Positions 28,787-38,345 are shown, counted from the stretch's first letter. The stretch is 64,000 bases of DNA from Shewanella schlegeliana (GCF_016765635.1 NZ_JAESVD010000007.1:62001-126000), one strand, 5' to 3'. Made by a program: numbers and translations. The notes: a model not told the origin generated them from the letters alone.

Positions 28787-30091
28787 ATGCGCTATTTAAC
28801 CCTTTCAAAATCTGGAACTTGGTACTTTAGATACCAATTACCATCACACTCCAGAGCACTCTTTGATGGACGTAGAGAGATTAAGCGCTCCCTAAAAACC
28901 TCATCAAGAGACCAAGCCAAAATCCTTGCTTTGCAACTAGAACTAGATATCCGAAAAACAATGGCGACAGGCATCGTCACCACGGCTAAGCTCCCTATTC
29001 TTCAACCAGAATACACTCCGATTAATATTGCAAGAGACACCAAGCTAACTTGTCCATACTCCGCTCTAGATAAATTTTATCACTATAAAATTGATCATAT
29101 TTCACCAAAAACCGCTGATAGCCTTAAATCAAAGTGCAAAACAGTCCTTGATCTAATAGGCAAAACCTCAATTAGGCAAATCAGGCGAACAGAAGCTGAG
29201 ACAGCAAAGCAGCAGCTTCATTACTACCCTACCAACGTAAAAAAGCATTTTGAGTTCCAATTATTAAATGTCACCGAAGTGATCGAGTTAAATGAAAAGC
29301 TTGGCAAAGAGACATTGAGTGAAGAGAGCATCAAAAATTACGTTCACGCAACTTCATCTTTTTTTGAATGGTGTTTACAGAACGAAATAACAGACGTAAA
29401 TCCGTTCAAAGCGATCCGCTTTAGAAAAAACACAAGAGATTCAGATGCGAAAAATGCTTATACACCTGATGATTTGCTGAAAATTTTTTCACATCCAATT
29501 TTCGTAAACAACGCTCACCGTCATCCTCACTACTATTGGCTGCCTTTGCTAGCCAAATTCACTGGAGCTAGAATGAATGAGCTATGTCAGCTTTATACAG
29601 ACAACATAGTCCACATTGATAACACCTGGTGTATTTCGATTGAAGCTACACGGGCAGATCAAAGACTCAAAAACCCCCACAGCCGCAGAATCGTTCCTAT
29701 TCATGGTGAGCTGATCCGTCTTGGCTTTATTGACTATGTTGGCTCAATAGCCTCAGAACGTCTGTTTCCTGAATTGAAAAATAGTCGAGACGGCTATGGA
29801 ACAGCAGCATCAAAATGGTATGGGCGGTTCAAATCAGCTTTAAATTTTGATAGAGGCCATGATTTCCACTCTTTTCGCCATACAGTTGCTACAGAATTAA
29901 AAAACTCATTAGTCAGTTCAGAGGTTGCATCAGCCATTTTAGGTCACTTATCAAACAGTATTTCTTACGATAGATATGGAAAGGGGTTTTCTATTGAAAT
30001 TCTCAAAAATGCTATTGAAAAGATCCCTACAGGCGCCCTAGTGAGGGTAAAAACTTATAGCTCCCATCCCATAACCTCCCCTCTTCGTTGA
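28787..30091 (+). CDS. Tyrosine recombinase (integrase 1), DUF6538-type N-terminus
   Basis: The 434-residue protein has an N-terminal DUF6538-like segment (RYLTLSKSGTWYFRYQLP), a SAM-like core-binding domain and a catalytic domain with the Arg of TGARMNEL, HSFRH, LGHLSNSIS and the nucleophile Tyr in YDRYGKG. All catalytic residues are present. I prefer the ATG at 28787; a second ATG four codons upstream is possible. It starts about 95 bp from attL, the usual position for the integrase that recognises the tmRNA site. Confidence 0.93.
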   Translation: MRYLTLSKSGTWYFRYQLPSHSRALFDGRREIKRSLKTSSRDQAKILALQLELDIRKTMATGIVTTAKLPILQPEYTPINIARDTKLTCPYSALDKFYHYKIDHISPKTADSLKSKCKTVLDLIGKTSIRQIRRTEAETAKQQLHYYPTNVKKHFEFQLLNVTEVIELNEKLGKETLSEESIKNYVHATSSFFEWCLQNEITDVNPFKAIRFRKNTRDSDAKNAYTPDDLLKIFSHPIFVNNAHRHPHYYWLPLLAKFTGARMNELCQLYTDNIVHIDNTWCISIEATRADQRLKNPHSRRIVPIHGELIRLGFIDYVGSIASERLFPELKNSRDGYGTAASKWYGRFKSALNFDRGHDFHSFRHTVATELKNSLVSSEVASAILGHLSNSISYDRYGKGFSIEILKNAIEKIPTGALVRVKTYSSHPITSPLR

Positions 30092-30414
30092 CGATTCCCG
30101 TCTATCAACGAAGAGCAAGACCCACAATGTGAAAACCAACCGATATACCATCTCCTTCTTACGAGACCACTATCACAAATTAAAATGAATTTAGAACTTT
30201 TAAAAATTATTTTTCGTTCGCTGAAAGGAGTACTAGAGCCGCCAGCAGCAATATAGAGCCTTAAATTCAACGCCTTACTAGAAGACAATGCAGATTTCGA
30301 GTAAAAAATATACAAGTAAAAATTACTTGCACCACGAATTTATATGTGGTAAAGGGGGTGAGATCTAGTGCTATGATTCAGCCACTCAACAACAGTATGA
30401 ACATAATTAACTAA
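30092..30414. other. AT-rich spacer between the two recombinase genes
   Basis: No credible gene is present. A minus-strand open frame here runs into the 3' end of integrase 1 and looks incidental. The promoter of integrase 2 probably lies near 30350-30410. Confidence 0.5.
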
Positions 30415-31542
30415 ATGATTAAATATTTCATTTCCATATTTTCTTTGATTATCTCATGGATTTTTTTACAGAATGACCACAAAAAACTAATACCAAGAAG
30501 CAAAAAAAACAAAAGGAAAAAAAATTGCTATCAGCTACGAGATGAGTTTATAAAATCCAAAATATGCTTTGGTAAAATAACAAAAAAAACAGCAGATGAT
30601 TATTACTACATAATAACTTTAATTTTAGATTTATTTGGTCATCCAGATCTTAATGAGATGGATAGAGAAAATGCAGAAATAATTAGAAATGCTTTACGAC
30701 AATACCCAAAGAACAAGTCAAAATATAAAGAGTTTAACTCTTTAGTTGGTTTTGATGTTATATATAAAAACATTGAATTAAAAAAGGAAACATTAAGCCC
30801 TAGAAGCATTAGGAAAATAATTAATGCGTTCTCTGGTTTTTCTGAATGGTGTGTTAGTCACGAGCATATTAACAAAAACTACTTTTATAAATTACAGACT
30901 CTTCCCCCTAGGCATGATGATGTACGTTACGAGTTCAGCGATGAGCAATTATCATTAATATTTAAAATGGAACAATATATAAAGGAAGAGTTTAAACATC
31001 CATATTATTACTGGCTCCCTTTACTATTAAGGTTCACTGGTGCACGGCTAAATGAATTATGTCAACTCTTGAAGGGGGATATTGTATTAAAAGACGGGAT
31101 TTACTGCATAGAAATTAGAGAACAACTTCAAGAACAGAGTGTTAAGAATAAGAGTTCCACGCGAACGGTTCCGCTTCACAAAGCGATAATTGAAAGAGGA
31201 TTCATTAATTTTGTTGAGCAATGTAACTCAGATAGAGTTTTCCCAGAGCTTCCATTAGTCAGGGGGTACTACTCACATAATGCCTCAAAATGGTTTTCAA
31301 GGCGAAGAGAAAAACTTGGTCTTTCCAAAGGGCTTGATGCTCACTCTTTCAGGCATAGCTTTGTAAATGAACTTAAACAGAAAGGGATTAAAATTGAAAT
31401 AATTAAATGCATTGTAGGACATTCAAATAACTGTATCACCCTTGATATTTATGGAAAACAGTATCCGCCAAAAACATTAATAAAAGTGATCAACAATATA
31501 AGTGATTCGCATGTAAAACATATAAAACCATACAATATCTAA
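30415..31542 (+). CDS. Tyrosine recombinase (integrase 2), hydrophobic N-terminus
   Basis: The 375-residue protein is related to integrase 1 in the catalytic part: HPYYYWLPLLLRFTGARLNELCQL, HSFRHSF, VGHSNN and Tyr in LDIYGK, with all catalytic residues kept. It lacks the DUF6538-like segment. It begins instead with a hydrophobic stretch (YFISIFSLIISWIFL) and a Lys-rich run, unusual for an integrase and possibly a membrane anchor or a wrongly assigned start. Lys and AT bias are stronger than in integrase 1. It could be a second DNA-recognition variant or a duplicate. Confidence 0.88.
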   Translation: MIKYFISIFSLIISWIFLQNDHKKLIPRSKKNKRKKNCYQLRDEFIKSKICFGKITKKTADDYYYIITLILDLFGHPDLNEMDRENAEIIRNALRQYPKNKSKYKEFNSLVGFDVIYKNIELKKETLSPRSIRKIINAFSGFSEWCVSHEHINKNYFYKLQTLPPRHDDVRYEFSDEQLSLIFKMEQYIKEEFKHPYYYWLPLLLRFTGARLNELCQLLKGDIVLKDGIYCIEIREQLQEQSVKNKSSTRTVPLHKAIIERGFINFVEQCNSDRVFPELPLVRGYYSHNASKWFSRRREKLGLSKGLDAHSFRHSFVNELKQKGIKIEIIKCIVGHSNNCITLDIYGKQYPPKTLIKVINNISDSHVKHIKPYNI

Positions 31543-31608
31543 TAAGAAACAAAATAAGTTACAGTCAAAAAGACAAATAACATCACCAAACTGAGACAAT
31601 ATATAAAT

Positions 31609-32997
31609 ATGAATTATTTTAAAAATTTATTCCCGAATAGTAAAAAATCAAACAAAGATGAAGTAAATAAAAATGAAGCACCGGTTTTAAAAGACAAAAT
31701 TTTTGAAATTAATCATGTTACAAAGATCCGCCCAGTATTAGACCCGCTTGGCTTACCGGGGTTGATTGGGGATATCTCTCACTTATTGAGTAGTGGTAGT
31801 GAAGCAAGCGAAGAGTTTATAGCAGCGCATTCATTAATCAGAATCTCTATTTCTATACCTCGTGGCTACATTACACTACCATACGGTGCAACCTTTACTG
31901 AACCACGCCTAAACGCAATTTTCGTCCAATCAACGGGCGGAGGAAAAGGGGTCAGTGAAAAACAAACCAATGCAATATTTAACCTAGCTGGGGAGCTAAA
32001 CAATACTGAACAACCTATAGCACTCCATGCTCGTATCCATTCAGGCGGTCTATCAACAGGTGAGGGTATCTCGTACGAGTTGAGAGATGATAGTACTGAT
32101 AGCAAGGGGAATTTCATTCAAGGTCAGAACGATAAAAGACTTATTGTCGTTGAGGCTGAGTTTGCTAATCTTCTAGCAAAATGTAACCAAAAAACTAGTA
32201 TCCTTAGCGGTATCATAAGAAAATTATTTGATGGCGAATCACTCGAACCTCTGACTAAAACAGACAGAACTAGCTGTACAGATCCTCATGTAGGTATTCT
32301 GGGACATATTACAGCCACAGAACTAGTCTCTAGGTTAGATGACACATCTATATATAATGGGTTTCTTAATAGATTCACTATTTGTTGTGGTATGCCACAG
32401 GAATTACAACCGTTCCCTAAAATTCCTTGTCCAGATAAAATGGCTGAGCTGGCTAAAAAACTTAATGATGTACTAATTTGGGTAAATCAGGAAAAACGAG
32501 TTTTAGGTATGAGTGATTGTTACAGAGAGCTTTGGGAGGATAAATACGCATATCTAAAACAATTGGGAGCTAAAGATTCTATCGAACAGTCACTGTTAAC
32601 AAGAGCACCGCATTATGCAACAATGTACGCAATGCTTTTTGCTGTGTTAGATAAATCTAATGTTATTAATTCTTCACATCTTACCTCAGCATTAGCTTGG
32701 ATAGAATATTGGCATCAATCAATAATTTATATTTTTGATACTGAAAAAGATAAAATAAATGCTAATGAGAAATCTAAAATAGCTAATGATGTATTGCAAT
32801 CAATAGAGAATCTAATCAAACAAAATAATGGCCAACCAACTGACAGAACGCCACTGCAAAAAGCAGTTGGAAAAAAATATAACTCTCAGCAGGTTTCTGA
32901 TGCGCTTCAGTCATTACAAGAAATGCCAAAACCCCCAATAAAAATTACTGTTCACGCTCACAATCGACAAGTAATTTCATTAACCAAAAACATATAA
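31609..32997 (+). CDS. DUF3987 family protein, element-encoded
   Basis: The 462-residue protein carries DUF3987 features: a TGGGKGVSEKQT segment resembling a P-loop, SGGLSTGEGISYELRDD, a Walker B-like RLIVVEAEFANLL, and HITATELVSRLD followed by NGFLNRFTICC. DUF3987 proteins occur in phages, plasmids and islands, often joined to primase domains, and are thought to be replication ATPases. The primase part is absent here. By position it is probably the replication module of the element. It follows integrase 2 by 66 bp. Confidence 0.85.
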   Translation: MNYFKNLFPNSKKSNKDEVNKNEAPVLKDKIFEINHVTKIRPVLDPLGLPGLIGDISHLLSSGSEASEEFIAAHSLIRISISIPRGYITLPYGATFTEPRLNAIFVQSTGGGKGVSEKQTNAIFNLAGELNNTEQPIALHARIHSGGLSTGEGISYELRDDSTDSKGNFIQGQNDKRLIVVEAEFANLLAKCNQKTSILSGIIRKLFDGESLEPLTKTDRTSCTDPHVGILGHITATELVSRLDDTSIYNGFLNRFTICCGMPQELQPFPKIPCPDKMAELAKKLNDVLIWVNQEKRVLGMSDCYRELWEDKYAYLKQLGAKDSIEQSLLTRAPHYATMYAMLFAVLDKSNVINSSHLTSALAWIEYWHQSIIYIFDTEKDKINANEKSKIANDVLQSIENLIKQNNGQPTDRTPLQKAVGKKYNSQQVSDALQSLQEMPKPPIKITVHAHNRQVISLTKNI

Positions 32998-33011
32998 CTT
33001 CCAATCTGCTT

Positions 33012-33043
33012 AAACTACTCAAACTAACTAGTTTGAGTAGTTT
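33012..33043. terminator. Bidirectional hairpin between the DUF3987 gene and a convergent small gene
   Basis: The stem AAACTACTCAAACTA / TAGTTTGAGTAGTTT is perfect over 15 bp with a 2-nt loop and lies between the two convergent stops. Confidence 0.75.
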
Positions 33044-33072
33044 ACCCCTTGAGTATAAAACAATGCATCTAG

Positions 33073-33420
33073 CTATTCACAGTCATAATTTGGCATAGCC
33101 CTCACTACTTGCTTAGCTAATATACCAACTATAATTGCTGCCGTTTTTTTCTTGTTAACTACAATTTCATTTACTGTCTTAGTCGTTAATTCTAAATAGC
33201 ACTTCCCTGTGGATGCATTTTCTAAAGCTTCAGCCTGAAGATATAACCCAACCATTTTCTTAACCCATATAGATTTTGATGATTTCCTTTCCGAATCAGT
33301 CTCATCAATAAATTTTGATTTAATACACAATTCAAAAACAAGGTCTTCTACCGTAGTAAACTGACAGTTCTCTATACTGTAAGCAAGTGAGATCAACGAA
33401 TCATTATTAGTGTTATTCAT
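33073..33420 (-). CDS. Small hypothetical protein of the element
   Basis: The 115-residue product has no motif I recognise. It is mixed alpha/beta by composition, with a basic KKMVGLYLQAEAL segment and a C-terminal KKKTAAIIVGILAKQVV helix. No strong RBS precedes the ATG. It lies on the strand opposite the replication genes, in the position where small regulatory genes are often found. Confidence 0.5.
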   Translation of the reverse strand: MNNTNNDSLISLAYSIENCQFTTVEDLVFELCIKSKFIDETDSERKSSKSIWVKKMVGLYLQAEALENASTGKCYLELTTKTVNEIVVNKKKTAAIIVGILAKQVVRAMPNYDCE

Positions 33421-33608
33421 AGTTTTTATTTAATGATACAAAATTACCTTGCAACAACAAAATATTACTTCTAATTTAAAATATTATCCTAATAAGCTAA
33501 TTTCTTAATTGTTTTTTAGGGGTAGTCAAGAAGGGGGAACCCATTATTGCAAGTGGTCAAAATAAGAACGAAGTGGTTGACCTATCTTGAAATACAGGTA
33601 GATATGGT

Positions 33609-34508
33609 ATGTTAAGTAGAGTTGTTTGCAATTTAAGCATGTTGTTTTTATTCTTAAATAAAAACAACATGCTTAAAAACTGGACGGTAACGACTCAAGC
33701 AGTAAAGAACGGTAGCGATGGCGTAATAACGCGTGAGCGTTATCTCCTATCGCACAAACATCCTAATCATAAACATACAGAAAAGCTGATTTCTATAATT
33801 GGGAACACTAGCACCTCTCAGCGCATAGCGATCACTGGAGAGCGATTTAGACTACTCCAGCAACTAAATAACACTCGTGGTGGACGACCATTATCGAGCT
33901 ACGCAATGGAGTTTTGTCTAACACTGCCCAAAGGGCATCGCCCAACCCCAAAACAATGGCATTCAATTACTAGCGACTGTTGCCTACAGTTAGCTAAACT
34001 ACTCAAACTGACATTAGAAGAGCGTGAGCAGTATAAAACTCAGATCCGAGCAGTATTACACCAACAGCCACAAACTGGTCGAACTGGTACTGGTGATCAC
34101 TTACATCTAATTATTGGTAAAGTAGTTGGTAATCGAGTGCTAAAACAATTACAACAAAAACAGGCCACAAGGCTAATCAAGTCGGCATTTAACGCGGCAG
34201 TATTAAAACATATTGGTATAGACCATCGCGAGTACAAACCCTATGAATTAGAGCGAGGCAAACGGCTAGAAATGTGGAAATACCAGCACCAGAAAGCGCA
34301 AGACAGTCTTTGGATTCAAAAACTAATCACTAAGCTACAAAAGCAGGCTGATAAATGGTTTCAAGCATTGGATATTAATGATGATAGACAGCAAAAGCGA
34401 CAATGGAACCGCATACTAAAATCTTTTGAAGAACTATCAAACTGCTCATTATCTGAAGAGCAACAAGGGCAAATAAGCAACTTGAAAGTTAAAGTAGGTA
34501 TTCACTAG
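33609..34508 (+). CDS. Possible HUH endonuclease (relaxase or rolling-circle type)
   Basis: The 299-residue protein is basic. It contains RERYLLSHKHPNHKHTEKL near the start, an HLH triad in TGTGDHLHLIIGKV (residues 164-166) that fits the HUH metal motif, and a Tyr-rich segment after it (EYKPYELERGK, Tyr209/Tyr212). The order HUH then Tyr matches rolling-circle replication proteins. The C-terminus is helical. The first ATG (33609) has AGGT at fair spacing. A second in-frame ATG at 33669 lies within a 21-bp inverted repeat and starts MLKNWTVTTQ. The nuclease call is inference. Confidence 0.55.
   Translation: MLSRVVCNLSMLFLFLNKNNMLKNWTVTTQAVKNGSDGVITRERYLLSHKHPNHKHTEKLISIIGNTSTSQRIAITGERFRLLQQLNNTRGGRPLSSYAMEFCLTLPKGHRPTPKQWHSITSDCCLQLAKLLKLTLEEREQYKTQIRAVLHQQPQTGRTGTGDHLHLIIGKVVGNRVLKQLQQKQATRLIKSAFNAAVLKHIGIDHREYKPYELERGKRLEMWKYQHQKAQDSLWIQKLITKLQKQADKWFQALDINDDRQQKRQWNRILKSFEELSNCSLSEEQQGQISNLKVKVGIH
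33632..33677. promoter_or_regulatory. Perfect 21-bp inverted repeat with 4-nt loop over the start of the HUH-like gene
   Basis: Arms 33632-33652 (beginning TTTAAGCATGTTG) and 33657-33677 (ending CAACATGCTTAAA) pair perfectly around CTTA. The hairpin contains the alternative start codon at 33669. It could act on translation, or be a nicking/origin hairpin for the adjacent gene. Confidence 0.8.
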
Positions 34509-34591
34509 TATACTTAGCCATAGAGTACTCTGGAAACACATAGTTAATATGGTTTTGAGAAAAGCTAGTCCTCTAAATAGTTAAAGTCTAG

Positions 34592-34616
34592 AAAGCCTCT
34601 TTCGAGGCTTTTTATT
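34592..34616. terminator. Bidirectional terminator between HUH-like gene and protease gene
   Basis: The stem AAAGCCTC / GAGGCTTT with loop TTTC and a following T-run separates the two convergent genes. Confidence 0.85.
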
Positions 34617-37056
34617 AGATAGTTACTGTAGTTTCAATCGGTATTTCAAGTTCAATTAAATTTTCAATTTCATTATAAATATCGAGATTATTACTTGAGC
34701 TTTCGATAGACACTATTAAGCTATACTTCGCGACACTAGATTGTCGATTCTCTGTTCGCAGTTCTTTCCACCATCCCGCCACAGGGTATACTGCCAAAAA
34801 TTTTTTCTCAGCAAGTTCCCTACCTGTCCCCTCCCATATATCGCTATGGATTGAGCCGTGGCTACGAAGTTTCTGTCCTAATAACCACTTTGATGAGTCA
34901 CTATCAGTTCTTGGTGTATCAGGGTTATCTATACGGTATTGTTGGTTAATACGATACGAGAATTCATCCTGATCTTCTTCAGCTGAGTTGAGTTCAAATC
35001 TTAATCCATGCGAGCAATATTTATACTTATTACTCCATCCTCGTTCACCAGGGTTTGGCTCAATGAAATATGACAACGTAACTCTAAGTTTAACAACTTC
35101 ATTCTCCAACTTGGAAAGTTCATTGGACGGCCAAGGTAAAGCATAAAGAGCCATTTCATTTAATTTTCCATCGGAAGTATATGGTTGGATACTATCCTCA
35201 ATAACCAAGTTCACATTTCGGTCTCCACTACTTAACGCCTTTGTTAAATTTGGATAACCATATCCGCCTAGGCGCAAAAGAGACTCAACGTCCGGTTTAG
35301 TTCTTAGAGGAGCAAATCGAGATAGCAATTTCTCTGGCCACTCAGCACTATGAATTACGAGTCCTCGAATAGTTTCAGGAGAGTAATCTGGATACTTTGC
35401 CCAAACTTTGGATATAAAGTGGCTAGCAAGTGCAGTTGCCGCGGAGGTTTCTCCAAAATATGTAAGATAATCCCCATTCGAAAAATCATGTGATGTCGTT
35501 AGTATGCTTAAATCTTCAAATTCAGATGTAAATTCACTACCGGTATCATAACCGAAGTTCCCACCTTCGAAGATAACTTCGGGTTTTAAAGGTGAACCTC
35601 TATGCCATGAATGACTTGAGGTTGATGTTGGGCCAATATCAGTCAGCTCTGCAAATAATTCATAACCACTTTGATTCAGTAAACCCTCACTGCACCAGTA
35701 GCCAACAGTCAATGCATTATAAGCATTTGCAGGGTCTTGAACGCTTGAGTTCTGGTTAGTCGTTGGTATGTCACGCGCTGAGTTTAGTATAAAGTTACCA
35801 GCAGAAACAACAAAGAGACGAGTAGTTGGATCATCCGGCGTTTCTGATGCTAATTCATCTATAGTCGCTGACCAACTTGATGGTGCGCCTAAAAGAGTAT
35901 AATCAGCAGTAACTGCTAATGTATAAATTCTCTTGTCAGATGGAGACATTGAATCTACAGAGTAAACAACATGGCTTGTAATTAAACCATAAAGTTCCGG
36001 ATCATTTACATTTATACCAGAGATAATTTTACCTGATTCAACTTTACCTGTTATCTCAACTTCCATATTGGTCAACTGGTGTTTTAAATCTCCATAAATA
36101 GAGGTTCCAGCCATCCACGTTCCATGACCAAGTTGATCTCCAGCACTCCAGCTAGGGTCATATTGAACCTGAACTTCTGAGTCTGAAATTGGTGATAACA
36201 AAGGGTGTCCAATATTAACGCCACTATCAAGGATACAAATAGGGACAGCATTTGGTGAACGCGTTAGTGTTAACCCTTCGCTCCAAGCTCGTTGCTCTGA
36301 AGGTGACATATTAATATATTCAGAACAGACCGTTGTTGCAGGTCTTACTTCAACGATCAAATTTGTTAACACTTGAAAAGTGTTCAACTGTTCTAACGAT
36401 GCCGAAACTAATTTTACCAAACGATCTTTAAATGTTATTCGACCATTCCTAATTGTTAAGTTTGAAATGTTTGCCGCGGTAGCTAACTTTACTTCAATGT
36501 CATCAAAGTCTAAGTTTTTAGATGTAAACCAAAGCTCATAGGTTCGTACTTCACTTTCATCAGGAATTGGATCATTACTGAACCAAAGATCTCTAATGGA
36601 AGTGCTCCTGATTTCTGATATAGATTCGATCAAAGGCTTATTTTTAGCGTTACCAGACGAAGTGTTCTCATGTCCGTATTGATTAATTGTATTGCTAAAA
36701 CGTTCGATTCTCTCAAGTGGAATGGCTACATTTGCAGTGCAAAGGCCATCGACAGTGTTAACTGACAGTAACTCTATGTTGTTGTTATCTAAAGATTCAA
36801 TCTTTAAACGATTTGGATTAGCAGCGCTCTCTGATATTGAGAGCAAGACAGTGTTGGGTACATCTCTAGCTTCAAGTCGTGATTGAGCGAACGCAATATT
36901 GTTTCGCCCAACAGATACGGCGCGATCAAATGAAGCTCTTATGCTACTAAAGTGTTCTGCTCTATCGATGTTTGTATCTCTGGTACGGACTACCATCGGA
37001 ATGGAACGATAACTAAGTAGGGACTTAGAAGGGGAGATCTTAAAATGTTTCTTCAT
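34615..37056 (-). CDS. Subtilisin-like (S8) serine protease, IetS-like
   Basis: The 813-residue protein has an S8 protease domain with the triad Asp277 (CILDSGVNIGHPLL), His311 (GHGTWMAG) and Ser538 (GETSAATALASHF), and the oxyanion Asn in SAGNF. About 260 residues precede and 260 follow it. No signal peptide is seen, so it is probably cytosolic. It follows an AAA ATPase gene by 21 bp. This ATPase/subtilase pairing is that of IetAS, described as a plasmid stability toxin-antitoxin pair and listed as an anti-phage system. The assignment rests on architecture and order. Confidence 0.82.
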   Translation of the reverse strand: MKKHFKISPSKSLLSYRSIPMVVRTRDTNIDRAEHFSSIRASFDRAVSVGRNNIAFAQSRLEARDVPNTVLLSISESAANPNRLKIESLDNNNIELLSVNTVDGLCTANVAIPLERIERFSNTINQYGHENTSSGNAKNKPLIESISEIRSTSIRDLWFSNDPIPDESEVRTYELWFTSKNLDFDDIEVKLATAANISNLTIRNGRITFKDRLVKLVSASLEQLNTFQVLTNLIVEVRPATTVCSEYINMSPSEQRAWSEGLTLTRSPNAVPICILDSGVNIGHPLLSPISDSEVQVQYDPSWSAGDQLGHGTWMAGTSIYGDLKHQLTNMEVEITGKVESGKIISGINVNDPELYGLITSHVVYSVDSMSPSDKRIYTLAVTADYTLLGAPSSWSATIDELASETPDDPTTRLFVVSAGNFILNSARDIPTTNQNSSVQDPANAYNALTVGYWCSEGLLNQSGYELFAELTDIGPTSTSSHSWHRGSPLKPEVIFEGGNFGYDTGSEFTSEFEDLSILTTSHDFSNGDYLTYFGETSAATALASHFISKVWAKYPDYSPETIRGLVIHSAEWPEKLLSRFAPLRTKPDVESLLRLGGYGYPNLTKALSSGDRNVNLVIEDSIQPYTSDGKLNEMALYALPWPSNELSKLENEVVKLRVTLSYFIEPNPGERGWSNKYKYCSHGLRFELNSAEEDQDEFSYRINQQYRIDNPDTPRTDSDSSKWLLGQKLRSHGSIHSDIWEGTGRELAEKKFLAVYPVAGWWKELRTENRQSSVAKYSLIVSIESSSNNLDIYNEIENLIELEIPIETTVTI

Positions 37057-37077
37057 TTAACCTAGCCTAGGTAATTG

Positions 37078-38070
37078 TTAGTTTTGATATGACCTACGTT
37101 CCATCAATAAAGATACCAATAGCTCTTGTTCTACAGTTTTAACATTATTGATAAGCGAGTATTTTATTGCATCATCACAACTTTTTCTTATTTCTGCATA
37201 ACTTAATCCTTGCGCGGCCTCTACAATAACCTCAGTGTTTACAACATTAAGTTTAAAAGATATAAATCTAGATTCTATCAATTCAATAATCGAAAGTTCT
37301 GTTGGTCTATCATATTCAATTACATCGTCGAACCGACGATAAAGAGCATGGTCTAAAATCTCTTTATGGTTCGTTGCAGATATGATTAAACTATCGGATT
37401 CATGCTCGTCTAAAAGCTGTAAAAATGTATTTAAGACCCTACGAATCTCACCAACATCATTAGTAACACTTCTTTTGGTACCTATTGAATCGAATTCATC
37501 AAACAGATAAACACCTTTATGTGAATTTATGTATTCAAAAATACTTCTTAGCTTTGCGGAAGTTTCACCCATAAACTTGGTCATAAGTGAATCCATTCGT
37601 ACAGTAAAGAGCGGAAGGTGTAGTTCATGAGCAATGACACTTGCAGACATCGTCTTTCCAGTTCCCGGTGGGCCATATAACAACAGGTGTCTACGAGGAA
37701 CTAAACCATACTGACGAATTTTAGTTGAATTTCGGTTTTCATCTAAAAAGCGGATCAACTTTCCTTCTATGTCACTAGAAAGAATCATGTTTTTAAATGT
37801 TAGCGTAGGATGACTTACCGAAAACAGCTCGTTAGCCCTAGCTAAATCGATTCTTGACGAGTTGGAAGATAACACTTCAGGGACTAAAGAAGCTGGAGAG
37901 CTAAAAGTTAATTTTGCATTATCCACCAGATTCCGTAACTCTTCAGCAACTTTGGTATGGCCTATTTTTGCTTCGTGCGCAGCTATTTGTAAAACAACCG
38001 ATAAAAATCTCTTTTCATCTTTCTTTATAAAATGCCTTACGAGCTGTTTGATTTGATTTGCGCTTGCCAT
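37078..38070 (-). CDS. AAA ATPase, IetA-like
   Basis: The 330-residue protein has one AAA+ module: Walker A GPPGTGKT (about residues 133-140), Walker B VYLFDEFD, sensor ISATNHKE and an arginine-finger-like RRFDD. The N-terminal 80 residues are helical, beginning SANQIKQLVRHFIKKD, and are typical of AAA partners of subtilases. The ATG at 38068-38070 is chosen over an upstream TTG. It is upstream of the S8 protease gene in the same operon, matching ietA-ietS. In IetAS the ATPase is thought to control or feed the protease. Confidence 0.83.
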   Translation of the reverse strand: MASANQIKQLVRHFIKKDEKRFLSVVLQIAAHEAKIGHTKVAEELRNLVDNAKLTFSSPASLVPEVLSSNSSRIDLARANELFSVSHPTLTFKNMILSSDIEGKLIRFLDENRNSTKIRQYGLVPRRHLLLYGPPGTGKTMSASVIAHELHLPLFTVRMDSLMTKFMGETSAKLRSIFEYINSHKGVYLFDEFDSIGTKRSVTNDVGEIRRVLNTFLQLLDEHESDSLIISATNHKEILDHALYRRFDDVIEYDRPTELSIIELIESRFISFKLNVVNTEVIVEAAQGLSYAEIRKSCDDAIKYSLINNVKTVEQELLVSLLMERRSYQN

Positions 38071-38345
38071 GATAATTCCCAAAGCTAGGTTTCATCGTAT
38101 TATAAGCAACTCTAATCAAATTCTCTTCAACTAAACCAAAAATTTTTAAATAAGATGTTGAATCACTTTAAATAAACATGAACTTTAGCTGAACCATAGC
38201 GATTAATCACCTCTATTTTCCTCAAAAAGCACTTCTTAATCAAAAAATTAGAGCCACACAGCTCTAATTCAAAATACCGGAAAACAGATAGTTACTACGA
38301 ACAGCTCACTTCGTAGTTCCTCTATTCTACTTAATTTGCCATTAC

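Noticed and set aside
30055-30315. Minus-strand frame overlapping the 3' end of integrase 1
   Set aside because: It overlaps conserved recombinase sequence in the other strand and has no protein-like features of its own.
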